NCBI GenBank assembly: GCA_037447655.1
Contig: JBBHKE010001779.1
Span: 300,211-364,210, forward strand
Length of the DNA: 64,000 nt
From: Zygnema cylindricum
Taxonomy: Eukaryota > Streptophyta > Zygnematophyceae > Zygnematales > Zygnemataceae
Direction of reading: 5' to 3'
Shown in pieces: positions 52,245-64,000 of the stretch (its first letter is position 1; each line of letters starts with the position of its first letter). The position numbers and the translations under genes are program-made. The notes below the pieces were generated by a model, which saw only the letters and a program-made list of their open reading frames with translations, did not search any database and was not told the origin of the DNA.

Positions 52245-53060
52245 GGTCAGCGGATGTCAGAAGGAGCGTGCGAAGATATTTCGGTCGACCTTCATACACC
52301 GTGGCGGAAGGCACATAGCGTGTACGACGTGTTTGATTCTCATTGCCTGTACGTGGTGGACTTTTTTTTTGCTTTTCACGTGTACCAATGGTACCCGATC
52401 AGTCTGAAGAAACTCTCCTCGCCGAGGAGAGTCTCTTCAAACTGGACGATGTGCGTGTTGGATTATTGTCGTTTCGCGGTATTTCCGCGAAGCGTCATAC
52501 CAATTTGTATTTGTTTGACGCGATTTGTCGCGTCATCATACAAAAAAGTACGATGTCGTTTCGCGACAGTACTTTTGTTGTCCGCGAACGAAACATACTA
52601 TTTCGTTTCGCGTCACTTGTTTGTTTCGTGCGCAGATGTTTCAATTTGCGTGCAGGTGTGTTCGTAAAGCGACACGTGTTTAAGTCAACGTTTGGAGTTT
52701 GTCGTTTCGAAGGAAGAAGCGTGTGCGCCTTCCTTCGTGGAACTTTCATTGAAGAGTGCACAGTCAGCTAGGGACAGACTTCGTCGCTACGCTAAGTTCT
52801 GCTTGTCTTATCTTGTTGTCTCTTAGTGTAGAGTAGCGAGTATATAGGCAGCAATGTATATGTGCAGAGTATTGAATCTCATATGATTGAATCATAGAGG
52901 ATTAATCTTGGAGTAAGAGATTATTTAAAGAGGATAGAGAAGAGAGAGAAGAGAGAAGTGAGATGATGTAAAGAGGCTTCGGCCAAGAACACTTATAATT
53001 CTTTTTGGCTGAATATTCCTCTTGTCTTTTATGAGCTTCCGCTGTGTTAATGATTTATGT
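52245..53060. repeat. Dispersed repeat, LTR-like features
   Basis: 52245-52470 matches window start 1-210. 52470-52770 has an open frame of unknown identity. 52840-53050 contains gagtatatagg, a purine-rich agaggatagagaagagagag block and gcttccgctgtgttaatg, an arrangement seen in plant LTRs. No paired LTR or target duplication was found, so this is a tentative LTR relic. Confidence 0.4.
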
Positions 53061-54957
53061 TTTATGAATTATTTTAAGTGAAACTCTTTTGCTCGAGATC
53101 CTACAATAAACATATTGACCCTTGGTCTCAACGCCTTTCTCATATTGCTCCTCAAGTGCTTGCCAACACTCATGAGCCAACCGATAATATTTCTATTTTC
53201 ACCATCCCTTGTTCTTCAACAATGTCTTCTCTTTTCATTGACTTTTTTGGAGGCACCGTGCTCAAGTCCTCGTCTTAATTTAGCAAAATGTTGATTTTTG
53301 CTACCATTATTACAAAACCAGCTACTCTTGTCCAATTATTCATTTATAGTAAACTTGTGGCCATCATTAGATCTCAACTTCTCAAAGCGCTTCCCTTTAG
53401 TTTTTCACACGCCCTTTTTTTCTCCTACGAGCGTGGTATAATTTTGAGTTTCGTCATTTGATCGGTATGAATTGTGGCGTTTGTTAAAGAGTGGTTATGA
53501 AGCCGATAAAAGTTTAATGTGACAAAGTTTGAGTGGTCAACATTAAAAGATCAAGTTATTCAAACTTTAGTAGGGGGTTGGAAGTGGAAGTCTTAATCGA
53601 GGATAATTGTCACTTGAAGCGAAATTATGAATGCGGCAAAGCTGTTGTATGATGAGTTTCGAGGACATATTAATTTAACGTTTTAAAATATTGCCAAAGA
53701 TGGCGAATCGAATTTAAATTGGGTGTTCATGACGGACGTCGAGGAGTATACATCCATCAACACTTGTTGGTTTTACGTATAACACACATGTTACAGTTTA
53801 CAGGTTACAAATTGAGGTTGTCTTTTTTATTTGCTAGATGGTGTTTCAGTAACCACCGGTCATTTATCGCCATTGTGGGCGAAGGTCACGTTCTTTTGCA
53901 CATGTCTTTTGACTTAATTGAGCATGTACATAATGAACATTGAGTTTATCTTAGTGCCTATTATAGGCGACAATTTACTTTCGTGTTGTCTTACTTAGCT
54001 CAACACTTTGTCCTAAAGCCGCTTGAAACAAAAAAAATAAGACGTAAGACAAGGTTCCAAAAGATAATATCTTAAAGGAGTTCATAGTCCACTCGAGATG
54101 GACCTCCCATGAGGGGATAAAATCAAAGCCTTAACAACTCTTGTTGACCTTAGTCAAATAAAGATGATCATGCGCCTTAATAAATGGAAAGATGTGTTCG
54201 AATTTTTGTAGGGTGCCGCGAGCAAAGACTTGCAAGAATCTCTTTCAAAGTCAAAAAAGGGGTGAATGACTGAAATGATGGAGCAGCCAAAAAAAAATTT
54301 GTTGAAACGACCAAAGTGGAAAGTGTGTCGCACTCGAGTTGTGGATTTATACAACATTGGAAGGAAATATCAATGACTCAGTACATTTGTTCTTAATTTA
54401 ATGAGTGTCACCTCCTAATACAGTGTTGGCGCCACTCTCTAATCTCGCGAGCACCACTCGCTTCCCAATAATTTGCAAAAATTATAGCCAAAGTCGAAAC
54501 ATACGTTTGTGTCCGTGGTTGTGCATGTCTGCGTTCGCAAGGCTGCTAGGCTAACACGAAGAAAAGAGTGGATATGGGGGAGATTCATGGTCGAGGCTGT
54601 TTGCAATGGAGTGTTGATGGTCTCATCTGAGGTGCTTAAGAAGAGCCGATTGCGATTTAAAGAAGTTGGTGATGGTGAGATTGGTGCACACCGCGTTCGA
54701 GGGGCTTAATATCAAATGTATTATCCGTAGGGTAACGACTTTGCGGGCTCCCGCACAACAACCTCTACTGTGGGTTATAACACCACAAATAGAGTGCATA
54801 CTTTTCCTTCCTTGATATACTTGAGTAGTTATTGCCTTCACTTTGCTTATGCACCAACAAATATGTGGGCGCTCCAACAAAAAATAGGACAAGAAAAGTG
54901 GAAGATGGAAGTCGGCCGAAACTTGTGGAAACTACGCGAAGGCCGAATAAAATACGT
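53061..54957. other. Unassigned, possibly decayed transposon
   Basis: Several interrupted open frames (for example 53719-53943, 54509-54709) lie between frequent stops. None matches a family I know. The moderate GC and protein-like runs suggest an old coding element decayed by substitutions; this is inference. Confidence 0.35.
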
Positions 54958-54965
54958 GAAAATAT

Positions 54966-55167
54966 TAGTGTTGGGTATCGGGTAAATTCATATCGCGATA
55001 ATTTTTATATTCGATTTATTGAATATCGATCGAGCAGATTACTCGATATATCGTACCGGGACCAACATAAATTATCGCGATATATATTGCAAAAACTGGG
55101 TGTTCGTACAGTCGTAGTACGGAAAATCGTACGGTGACCCCCCCCCCCCCTCGGCGCGCGCTCAGTA

Positions 55168-55202
<35 letters not shown>

Positions 55203-55367
55203 CGTTTGAAAAAAAAAATTGGGATTTTTTTTTTTAATGCCTCGATATATCGGCGATATATCGCGATAATTTGGTTTTCGATATATCGAAGTGATATATC
55301 GATTATCGGGTACCTGAAATTCGATATATATCGAATATCGGCAAAAGGTCCTCGATACCCAACACTA
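54966..55367. mobile_element. hAT-like MITE, 402 bp, perfect 8-bp TSD
   Basis: Ends tagtgttgggtatcgggtaa and cctcgatacccaacacta are inverted. It is flanked by gaaaatat at 54958-54965 and 55368-55375. Subterminal cgatatatcg/atatcgcgat motifs occur throughout. The middle has a C-run, cggcgcgcgctcagta and a G-run of roughly 35 bases, itself an inverted pair. The fresh TSD implies recent activity. Related copies: 1617-1915, 20640-20773 and, more distantly, 49238-50142. Confidence 0.9.
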
Positions 55368-56264
55368 GAAAATATATAAGAAAATAATGGCATGGAAAAA
55401 CAACTCTTTTTGGACTACTCGTACTTGTACCCTTAATTTTGAGGTAAGTAGCGAGAGAAAATGACTGAAGAAAAATGACATAAAAAGGAGTGCGCCAAAT
55501 CTTTCTGACCCAATTAGTGCGAAATAAACGAATTAGTACGAGAATAAATGGTCTTTGAAAGTCCTTTCGTTTGACTACCTGCATACGACATATAATAATG
55601 TAACGATCGGGTTTGTTCGGGAAAGAAAAATGCTGACGGAAGCGCACGTGGCTGTTAACTATTTGCGCGTAACCGCGGCCTCTCAGCTACAATCGACATT
55701 TGCGCAGAGTCCACTCAGGGTACGTCCCCATGTAAGCGATACTTTGAAAAAAAAAATTGGACTGTAGTGGAGTATTCCGTACTACTTTGAAAAGCGTCCC
55801 TATGTGCGAAAACAAAATTGAAACTTTAAAATGTGACGGGTGTAGATGTGGGTAACAACTTGCGGCGATTGGACACGACCACGAAACTTACTATGATTGA
55901 TGACGTACGCAAAAGCTACTACGGTTGTAGACGTATATAATACACGCGGCAATTAGTGACGTCTCAATAACTAACGACGGATGTACACGTCTACAATGAC
56001 AAATGGTGTTCAACTGTTCACAACTCCCGCGACATCACGTGACATCGTGATGTTGACCGTGACGTTGTAGACATCAGACCACATCAGACCATCACTGTTC
56101 AACCTACTCCAACCCTACTACCACTGTCACACTCCTACCCTACTACCACTGTCACACTCCTACCATACTACTGTACCACTGTCCTGCTGACTCCTTTCCG
56201 CCTGCACATTTTTACAAAACCAAGGAATTTTATACTTCGCAATTTCTTCCTTTTCCACACCTGC

Positions 56265-56932
56265 TGTAGAAGGTAAGGGCATGGTGGGTAAAAAAGAGAG
56301 ATATTGGAGAAAGATATCCAAGATGAAATAGAGAGGAACCATGGCAAAAAATAATAAGGAAACAAAAGATAAGACAAAAGGAGACAAGAAGAAAACAAAA
56401 GGAGAAGCATAGTGGAGAAAAAGTCTTCTCATTATAATCGGTTAAGTTTTAATGTACATAAATGAACAAGCTAAGTACTAAACCTAACTCTAGATTTAGA
56501 GTGGACTAGGTACACGACGTTTACAAAAGAATCGAAGCCGCAAAGGACAAAAAAGGTATAACTAGTGACGGCCAAAGACAAAGTCGGTGGACGGCAAAGT
56601 TAAGGACAAAAGGAATATTTAGTACAAGGAATCTAGGATGAAAGATTCATTTGATAGACAATAAATGTGGTGAACTTACACTTTGTCGTTTGTAGTTTAT
56701 GAAACGACGAGACGGCTAAATGACGCTTCGCTAAACAAGGCGACAAATAAATACAATGATTACAAGTTGCCAATGGAAAATACTAAAGGTATCCGTACAT
56801 TAACAATAAAAGTACATGAACCGACCTAAAGGGACGTGAAACGGCATTACTACATTGAAAATAGAATACGCACAAAAGTACATCTGTTAAAGTACAATTC
56901 GCTAATTACACAACTGAAATTGTACTTTAACA
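56265..56932 (-). repeat. LTR of Copia-type element (3' LTR on minus strand)
   Basis: 668 bases, tgtagaagg...tttaaca, with TG...CA borders. Almost identical to 59132-59800. Directly outside the LTR at 56933, the minus strand reads aaattgaggggga followed by g, a classic Copia polypurine tract adjoining the LTR start tgttaaagtac. Confidence 0.93.
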
Positions 56933-57949
56933 CTCCCCCTCAATTTTACTTGTGAAAAGGGAAGAATGGTTGTGGAAGAGAAAATGTGGGAAAAGAGGTT
57001 GTGGAAGAGAAAATGTGGGAATAGATTTAAGGCAAAAAGTGAGCCTGAATATAAAAATTAAAACAAACTCAGCATAATGTGGAAAACCTATCATTAAAAG
57101 AGATGCGATGATAAATTATGATGAATTGGTAAAAAAAAAAAGGTAAAGAAATGTCTAATGTATGATCTAAATAGAAAGAGGTTTGCAAGAAGATATCTTC
57201 CATGGTTCAAAGAAAGGAGGTAAATTAATATTTGTGTAGGAGAAAAAATAAATGGTGAAATGCAAGAACTACAAGATGGAAACAGAAAGAGTGGAGGAAA
57301 AGGATGTGAAAAAAACACCACACAATGGTGATGGAAAAATGAGAAATGAGAAAGTTAAAGCAAGTGACATAAGTTGATGAACATGATATAATGATTAGAA
57401 AGAGTGTAAATGATGTTGAAAGCATCAATATGAGAAAGAAGGAGAGGAAGTGATTAAAAAAAAAAAAATGGTTGAAAATGAAAATTTCCCAATGGTCTAA
57501 TGGTTATTCGTTTATGGTTTGTGGTTTCTGGATGTAAGGATGGAAAAAAATTTGTTAAAGAAAACATCAACAGTTGAATGTAAAGAAAGTTTAAAAAAAA
57601 ATAGAAAATGGTGTGAAAAATACATATACACTATTGGGGAAGATGAGAGAATTAAAGTGTTATACATAAAGAAGATGATTGAAAGAGGTTAAAGGAATTA
57701 TAAACGGAGTCAATGTGAAAAAAATGGAAGTGATAGAAAAATGATTCCAAAACAAAAAGGCCTCTATAAAGGCTAAGTGAGAAGGTGGATGGTTAACAAA
57801 GGAATTTAGTAAAAAACAAGAATGTCACAAAAAAATGGAGAGCATATAGAGAATTTAGTGAATGCAAAAAAGGTATGTCACAATTATAGAGGCTAAGTGA
57901 AAAGGTAGTCCATGAATAGGGAATTATATAGAGTGGAAAGTGTGAATTT

Positions 57950-58005
57950 CACAACTAGAAATGTATGTCAATACTCCCTCTCATTTCTAGTAGTGAAAAA
58001 TGAGA
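57950..58005 (-). repeat. Second Copia-like polypurine tract / LTR start
   Basis: On the minus strand: actagaaatgagagggagta, then ttgacatacatttctag. This resembles the tract and LTR start at 56932, but it lies inside the interior. It suggests the interior was assembled from, or carries part of, another related LTR element. Confidence 0.55.
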
Positions 58006-59131
58006 GAATGAAAGAATAAGAGAAAATTAAAAGGGAAGAACAAAAAAAAAAAATGGAAATGCGTCCAACTTTGTAAGTATGGGAGAGTATAAATGGTGTT
58101 ACAAAATTTGTTATGATTAATGGTGTTCGGAAGGTTAACATGATAGAAAATAAAGGACAAATTTGTCAATAAAAGCAAGATAGAAAGAGAAAAATTTGGT
58201 GAAGAGTGTAAAAATAAAAAGAAATGCTCAATGGGAGGACAAAAATTTGGGGAAATGGAAAGGTCCCAAAAAAAAGGTACAAAACAATAGTGGTTGGTGG
58301 GAGGAGAAAATGGAGGTGTTGGAAATTTGGAAGAGAAATGAAAAGTCCTTCCGATGCTCCAATGAACCGAAAAAATCTCCATAAAGGGAGGATGGCGAAT
58401 AGAGGTCAAAATGGAATGTAGAGGGGATCTTCAAAGACAAAACTTCTAGTACTCTAACAAACCGGGGAAGTCTCGAAAATGCCGAAATTAGGGATAGATA
58501 AAAAAGTTCCTCAAAATAAGGTGGATGATTGAGTGGAAAAAACGGAAATTGGGAAATTTTGGAAGGGAAGGTAAAATAAAAAAAAAGTCCCTCCGATGCT
58601 CCAATATACCGAAAAGATGTCCAGAAAAATGTAACATGGCGGATAGAGGCAGAAATTGAATGTTGAGGGATCTTCAAAGACGAAACTTTGGGTACTCAAA
58701 CACTCCGGGGAGGCCTCCAAATTGCCGAAAAATAAAGAGAGACAAAATTGGAATGTTGAATAGAGGGAAAAAATGGATGGAGGAGAGATTTTCGAAGAAT
58801 GAACTTCGGTTACTTCAATAAGCCAAGGACCCTCCAAAAACTGAAACAATAAAAGAGGAAGGATCCCAAAAAAAAAAAAAAAGTATAAACGAGAAATAAA
58901 CCCTTAAAAATATATATATATATATTGGAAATTCCAAAAAATGGCATTAAAAGAGCCAAAATGGAAAAAATGGAAAAATGGGACGACCGAAAAATGTAAT
59001 CTTTAAACAATGTCTCGAAAATAATTTGCTTCCAAAAGAAATAATTTGCCAAAAAAAAAGAAAAAAAAATAATTGGAAAAAATAGGAGAAGAAGAATTGC
59101 ACAGATGACGAGCATGGTGTGGCCCATAACA

Positions 59132-59800
59132 TGTAGAAGGTAAGGGCATGGTGGGCGAAAGAGAGAGAGATATTGGAGAAGATATCCAAGATGAAATAGA
59201 GAGGAACCATGGCAAAGAAGAATAAGGAAACAAAAGATAAGACAAAAGGAGACAAGAAGAAAACAAAAGGAGAAGCACAGTGGAGAAAAAGTCTTCTCAT
59301 TATACTCGGTTAAGTTTTAATGTACATAAATGAACAAGCTAAGTACTAAACCTAACTCTAGATTTAGAGTGGACTAGGTACACGACGTTTACAAAAGAAT
59401 CGAAGCCGCAAAGGACAAAAAAGGTATAACTAGTGACGGCCAAAGACAAAGTCGGTGGACGGCAAAGTTAAGGACAAAAGGAATATTTAGTACAAGGAAT
59501 CTAGGATGAAAGATTCATTTGATAGACAATAAATGTGGTGAACTTACACTTTGTCGTTTGTAGTTTGTGAAACGACGAGACGGCTAAATGACGCTTCGCT
59601 AAACAAGGCGACAAATAAATACAATGATTACAAGTTGCCAATGGAAAATACTAAAGGTATCCGTACATTAACAATAAAAGTACATGAACCGACCTAAAGG
59701 GACGTGAAACGGCATTACTACATTGAAAATAGAATAAGCACAAAAGTACATCTGTTAAAGTACAATTCGCTAATTACACAACTGAAATTGTACTTCAACA
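59132..59800 (-). repeat. LTR of Copia-type element (5' LTR on minus strand)
   Basis: 669 bases, near-identical to 56265-56932. The few differences (for example gggtaaaaaag versus gggcgaaagag near the start, acttt versus acttc near the end) indicate a fairly recent insertion. Confidence 0.93.
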
Positions 59801-59909
59801 CCTGCTACAAAAACTTAATCTGTTGCGGAGAAAAGGTAATCTGTTGCAATTGTACTTCCACACCTGCTACAAAAACTTAATCTGTTGCGGAGAAAAGGTA
59901 ATCTGTTGC
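59786..59909. repeat. Tandem duplication spanning the LTR end
   Basis: A 62-base unit, aattgtactt(c)a.ca followed by cctgctacaaaaacttaatc, tgttgcggagaaaaggtaat and ctgttgc, occurs twice (59786-59847, 59848-59909). It contains the LTR terminus and target duplication, so it arose after the retrotransposon inserted. Confidence 0.92.
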
Positions 59910-60666
59910 AGAAAAACTGTCGGGAAACCTTTTTACTGAGAGCTTTTTACGAGTGGTTCATCGCAATTTTCTCAAAAAAAAAAAAAAACAAAAAAACAAA
60001 AAAGACTAGAGATAATGTAAAAAAAAAAAAAATATGACACATAATATAAATAAGGAAAAAATACCTTTTACGTTGTTGAAAAACGGCTCTCGTTCTATTA
60101 TTTCGAGTTCTTGGCCAGCTAGCGCTCTGTTGACTCCTTATATTGAATGTGAGAGAACGGGATACATGGAGTGTGAGGGAGCGGGATAGTGGAAGTGGGA
60201 GAGAGTGTACGGTAGAAGGAGGGAAGCTACTCGGCGGATTTCACCTTGGGCCAAATGACGCTGGTTGCGAAAGACCCCTGGAAAAAAAAAACGTACAGTT
60301 CGCAAAGTGACAAATTGTTTTTTTTTTATCCACCTAAATATTTTCCACGTGTGTGGCGCGTGCGTGGGCCGATTTGCATTCGTTGTTTGGGCGGTACTTT
60401 CTCTGAAATCACCTCGTGAGGTGATTTTTGATAAAGTTTTTTGACTGGCTGGATTCTCTTGCCCGGGAGTCGAAAAAAGGAAAACGCCAATATTTGTTAA
60501 TATGACGACAAACATGAAGTACATTCAAAGTATCGACTTGACGTTTGTTGTACTTTTCAAGACTTGATTTTTTCGTACGGCCAAAGTTTTTCTCGTACGG
60601 AACTGCGTTTTGGGTCAAAACGACGAAATAAAGTCGATACTTTAACACATGGGGACGTACCCTGAG

Positions 60667-63600
60667 AAAGGTTTGAATGGGCGCTGACTTCTGACAATCG
60701 TACTTTTATTACAGTGATTTACTGATTATTTCGTACAAAATATTTTTGTACACTCTGGGCTGCGGCCAATCAGGTGAGTTTTGGTTTTTATGACCAGTTT
60801 TCAAGTATTGGGCGGCTAATGGCGTTAAGTTTATATAATGGACGGTCGAGATTCGATCACCTATTTAAAAGGGACTTAAGATGACCCGGAACGTGGTCCC
60901 AAGCCTATAGAGAGCCGTACAGTAGTACACGTGGACTACAAAAAGGACAGAAAGATACTACAATTTGTTTTCTCTGACACATGTTTTCTTGTCGATGACG
61001 TAACAAATTTGACTTCTGAATTATTCGTTAAACTACAGTACTGTAGAGAATCTTTCAAATGGACATAAAAGCAAAAATATAAGACAATACTGTACTTGTC
61101 GTACAACTTTTCCTGATTCTGACCGACTAGAAATCCACGATACGGGCAAGCTCCTAAAAATATGAATTATAATTTGCCAACCTGTAAGCAAATATTTAAC
61201 CTGTGACATAATGTCATGGAATTCCTGACTATTCTTGGAGAAAAGGACAATCGCGTACCGATCTACAGACGTGGCATCACTAGACTAGTAAATAACTGTA
61301 CGAAAAGACTTTTGAGATCTGCATATTAGGTCTTGGTTATCTTTTTTGGAAATCCAATTTTTATAAAATTTTATCGTCGCTGAGGAGTTTGCTGTAAGGT
61401 GGTGTACGGATTCGTGTCGTTATCACTATATTTTTCCGACAGATCCTCTACCCTAAATGGTGTTAGGGAGTGTGACCGACATTTCTCTTAAAAGCCAGCT
61501 GGGAATTGAGATTCCACCGACAAAATCGTCAGCATACATCTTTCACCTGAGAATTACTGCAGGTTATGAGATTCTGGGAAAGTACAAAGTATTCTCTACA
61601 GCTGTAAAAACTGGTGAATATTTTTGTCTCATAAATCCGACAGAATGTCGTTTTTCATTTTGTCGTTTTGTGCAGTAACGACCACGTTGGCTGTCGCGGC
61701 AAAAGTGTTAACAAAGAGCAGAAATCGATAGGCTGTACGGAATGCGCCATAAAATACTGTAGTACTCCCGCAATCCGGGCAGCCAACAAATATTTATTCG
61801 TTACGGATTCGAACAAAAATATTGAGTAAAACTCCTGTTTTTAGTTGCCCGGATACCTGGGAGGTAACTGACAAGCACAGACATTTTTTGATTTTACAAG
61901 ATTCTAGTTGCCTCTTTTAATAGCTGTAAAACACCCCGCGGCTTCCGATAATAGGACAAGTATTTTTTGTCGTGTTTTCCAGATTTGCAAATTTGTCTAG
62001 TTGCCCGCACACGTGGGAAATAACTAGCAGGCACCGACATTTCTTAGATATCCGAACTTATAGTTGCCTGTTTTGATAGCTTTAAAAAATCCGGAGCCTC
62101 CAAGGATGGCAAACATGTATTTTGTCGTTTTACCGAAGTCTGGTAACCGTTATGACAAAAGGTAACAGCCTTGGTGCTGTTACGATTGAAAAGTTTGAAT
62201 ATTTACACCTTGTGCGCGTTGTCGTCACGTGGCGTTTCCTTGTTACGTACGCGTGGCAAGCTTGACCGGATGGAGCCGTACACCGGTGTCGTTTGTCACG
62301 CTGTTGATGAAAACTTCCATAGAAAGTCTGCAACTTTCAGATTTCCGTTTCATAGGTTAAATTCTGCGAAAAAAAATGAAACGCTACGGATTGATCTCCG
62401 TAATTCACGCGTACGATATCAGATATTCCGTATAATACGCACTCGTACGCGCAGTTGCACTTTACAGATTTTAAGTTTGGTTTTCGCACATCGAATATTA
62501 AAATATAGGGTTTGAATCCTCTTCGGTTTAAACCTTAGTTCAAAAGTAGGCGTTTTTTGGTAGGGCTTTTGTAGGCCGCCTTTAGCGTAAGTTGTGTTAC
62601 GGGCTTTCCATGTGATCTTCTTAGATCGTTACTTTCATCAACGACCTTCAGATCGTCCAAATCTGACGGTTTAAATAAAAGTCGCTCAAAACTCACAGAA
62701 AAAGATTTTTTTGTCCGATTTTTTTTTCAAATTTAGGCATGACGTTTAATTCTCTATCGATCCATGTGCAACTCAACCCTGTTACTATTTTATTTCATTT
62801 TGCGGCCAATACAATATGGGTCTTAAGGCCATATTGTATGTTTTGCATACAATAGGCATATTGTATGGGCGTACGGTCACCTACTTTTGAACTATGGTTT
62901 AAACCTCATGCGAAACATGTGAAACAATATTTGGTGTACATGAAGGAGGCGTCACAGGATGTCCTACAACCAAGTTTTTTTTGTCGTCGAACAGGGTGGC
63001 TTTGATGTCAGAAGGTACAAGCCACTTGCCATATGTAACTTTATAACTTCACGTCCATCGTGGATCGACTCCGACTTTACAAGTGGACCAATACACGCGT
63101 CCAGTAAGTGCTAAGTGTCCTCCTAAGGACAGTCGGAGGAGATTAGCCAGACACTGGAAACAAGGGGCGTTTGCGTCGAAAATTGAAAATCGGACGGTGG
63201 TATTTTTCGCCAAGAAGTCTGGAGAATCTCAACGAATTTTTTGTAAACATCTTTTATTAAAAAAAAAAAACCGTACGGCTTAGTACGGCAAGGTACTTTC
63301 TCCAGTAAACAACCCCACTTTTTGCCTGATGAAGGTTACCCTTATTAAGTGGGAGTATTTTGCTAGTGGCTGAAAAGATCCTCAAGCTAAAAAACGAAAC
63401 AACCCCGCAAAACGACAAAACCTCCGCGAATATTCAATGAAAGTAGTCGGATAAAAATTGTCGTAGCTTTTACCCGTACCCGCATACAAGTACAGAAAAT
63501 ACAAACCGGTCGTTAACATTCGGCTCTGCCCGAAGCCACGTCAATAGCCGGCTGCAGAAACAAGTCAGCGCGCCTCCACCGACCACACGTGCAGTCGCGA

Positions 63601-63905
63601 GATTACAAACCCGTGCGCCGCCTTCGGAAATTGAATCTCGAAGGCAGTCGACGAAATGACAACACAAAGGAACCGTCCGATTAAAGTCCGCAGAATTCTT
63701 TCAACGTCATCGATCTTCGAGATCGATTGCCGTTAAAGTGTTCTCCGCCGTCGGATGAAGGGCAACCTGGATGTACTTTGACCAATGCGCAATAGAGAAA
63801 AAGCGGCGTGGCAAGTAATGGATGGACCGCAAGAGACATACAAAAAAAATTTTGGCCGTCCGATTAACGTCTCCCGTCCATCTCAAATCGAACGTGTAAA
63901 GGTAG
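60667..63905. other. Intergenic, no recognised gene
   Basis: Open frames at 61457-61678, 62171-62515 and elsewhere show no family I know. 61848-62000 and 62000-62140 are diverged tandem copies (ttgcccggatacctggga / ttgcccgcacacgtggga; tagttgcctcttttaatagct / tagttgcctgttttgatagct). 62808-62868 holds short inverted repeats of caatatgg/ccatattg. 63300-63346 carries the aaacaaccccacttttt TIR-like motif. Confidence 0.55.
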
Positions 63906-64000
63906 AATTCCATTAGACGAAAAGTGGGGTTCGTTACTGGACGCCGTACGTTTTCGTACAATGCCGAACAAAGCCGTACCTTTTTTTTTTTTTTTTTTTT
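63906..64000. mobile_element. Possible start of a TIR element at window edge
   Basis: aattccattagacgaaaagt then ggggttcgttac matches the left terminus at 6131-6175. The element would extend past the window. The window ends in a T-run. Confidence 0.4.

Larger units (their letters stand above)
56265..59800 (-). mobile_element. Non-autonomous Copia-type LTR retrotransposon
   Basis: Two LTRs of 668 and 669 bases in direct orientation, flanked by 5-bp target duplications cctgc (56260-56264 and 59801-59805). The polypurine tract position shows it reads on the minus strand. After the 5' LTR, the minus strand reads tgttatgggccacacc, a poor match to the usual tggtatcagagcc primer site. The 2.2-kb interior is A-rich and has no gag, protease, integrase or reverse transcriptase frame. 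It must rely on another element for proteins. Confidence 0.93.
55714..60666. mobile_element. Large TIR element, CTCAGGGTACGTCCCCATGT ends
   Basis: ctcagggtacgtccccatgt at 55714 is exactly inverted at 60647-60666, each followed inward by a gatactt-type motif. Length is about 4.95 kb, of which 3.54 kb is a nested LTR retrotransposon. Remaining sequence shares motifs with the short element 47690-48312. No transposase is recognised. Confidence 0.72.

Noticed and set aside
52343-52771. 142-codon frame as a gene
   Set aside because: Unrecognised, and its upstream part lies in a dispersed repeat also found at the window start.

Overview
This is nuclear DNA of a eukaryote. Genes are sparse, split into many short exons by kilobase-scale GT-AG introns, and buried in microsatellites, terminal-inverted-repeat (TIR) elements and one LTR retrotransposon. 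Two of the four genes I can read are plant-type: a TFIIF-alpha with the plant zinc-ribbon N-terminus, and a chloroplast-type S-layer-homology (SLH) coiled-coil protein. A third is closest to plant UPF0047/YjbQ proteins. I infer a streptophyte. The fourth gene, a GH26 glycosidase, is not a usual land-plant gene, so a streptophyte alga or early-diverging plant is plausible. I do not name a species.

Layout. 1-7.4 kb holds no recognised gene; it is a nest of TIR elements with a 231-bp-arm palindrome at 5369-5840. 7521-18566 (+) is TFIIF-alpha (nine exons). 18.6-22.0 kb is repeats. 22035-26157 (+) is a secreted GH26 protein (six exons, 419 aa). 29060-39537 (-) is the SLH protein (11 exons, 849 aa), convergent with GH26. 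40903-47420 (+), divergent from it, is the UPF0047/YjbQ gene; six exons are recognised, with a reading-frame break and two irregular splice sites. 47.7-64 kb has no recognised gene. It holds a 905-bp hAT-like element nested in another TIR element, a 402-bp hAT-like MITE with a perfect 8-bp target duplication, and a 3.5-kb non-coding Copia-type LTR element inside a roughly 5-kb TIR element.

The four genes are not an operon or pathway: one acts in nuclear transcription, one is secreted, one is probably plastidial, and one is a small metabolic-type protein.

The most unusual pattern spans the three intact genes. Many introns contain tandem, decaying copies of their own splice junctions: the last tens of exon bases plus the 5' splice site, or the 3' splice site plus the first exon bases. 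At least ten independent examples occur, and some have grown into arrays several hundred bases to more than 1 kb long. In the fourth gene a roughly 0.9-kb CT microsatellite runs up to an exon that has no AG acceptor. Intron growth here looks driven by tandem duplication at exon edges. I found exon positions by reading translations and matching them from memory to known plant proteins; no search or RNA evidence was available.
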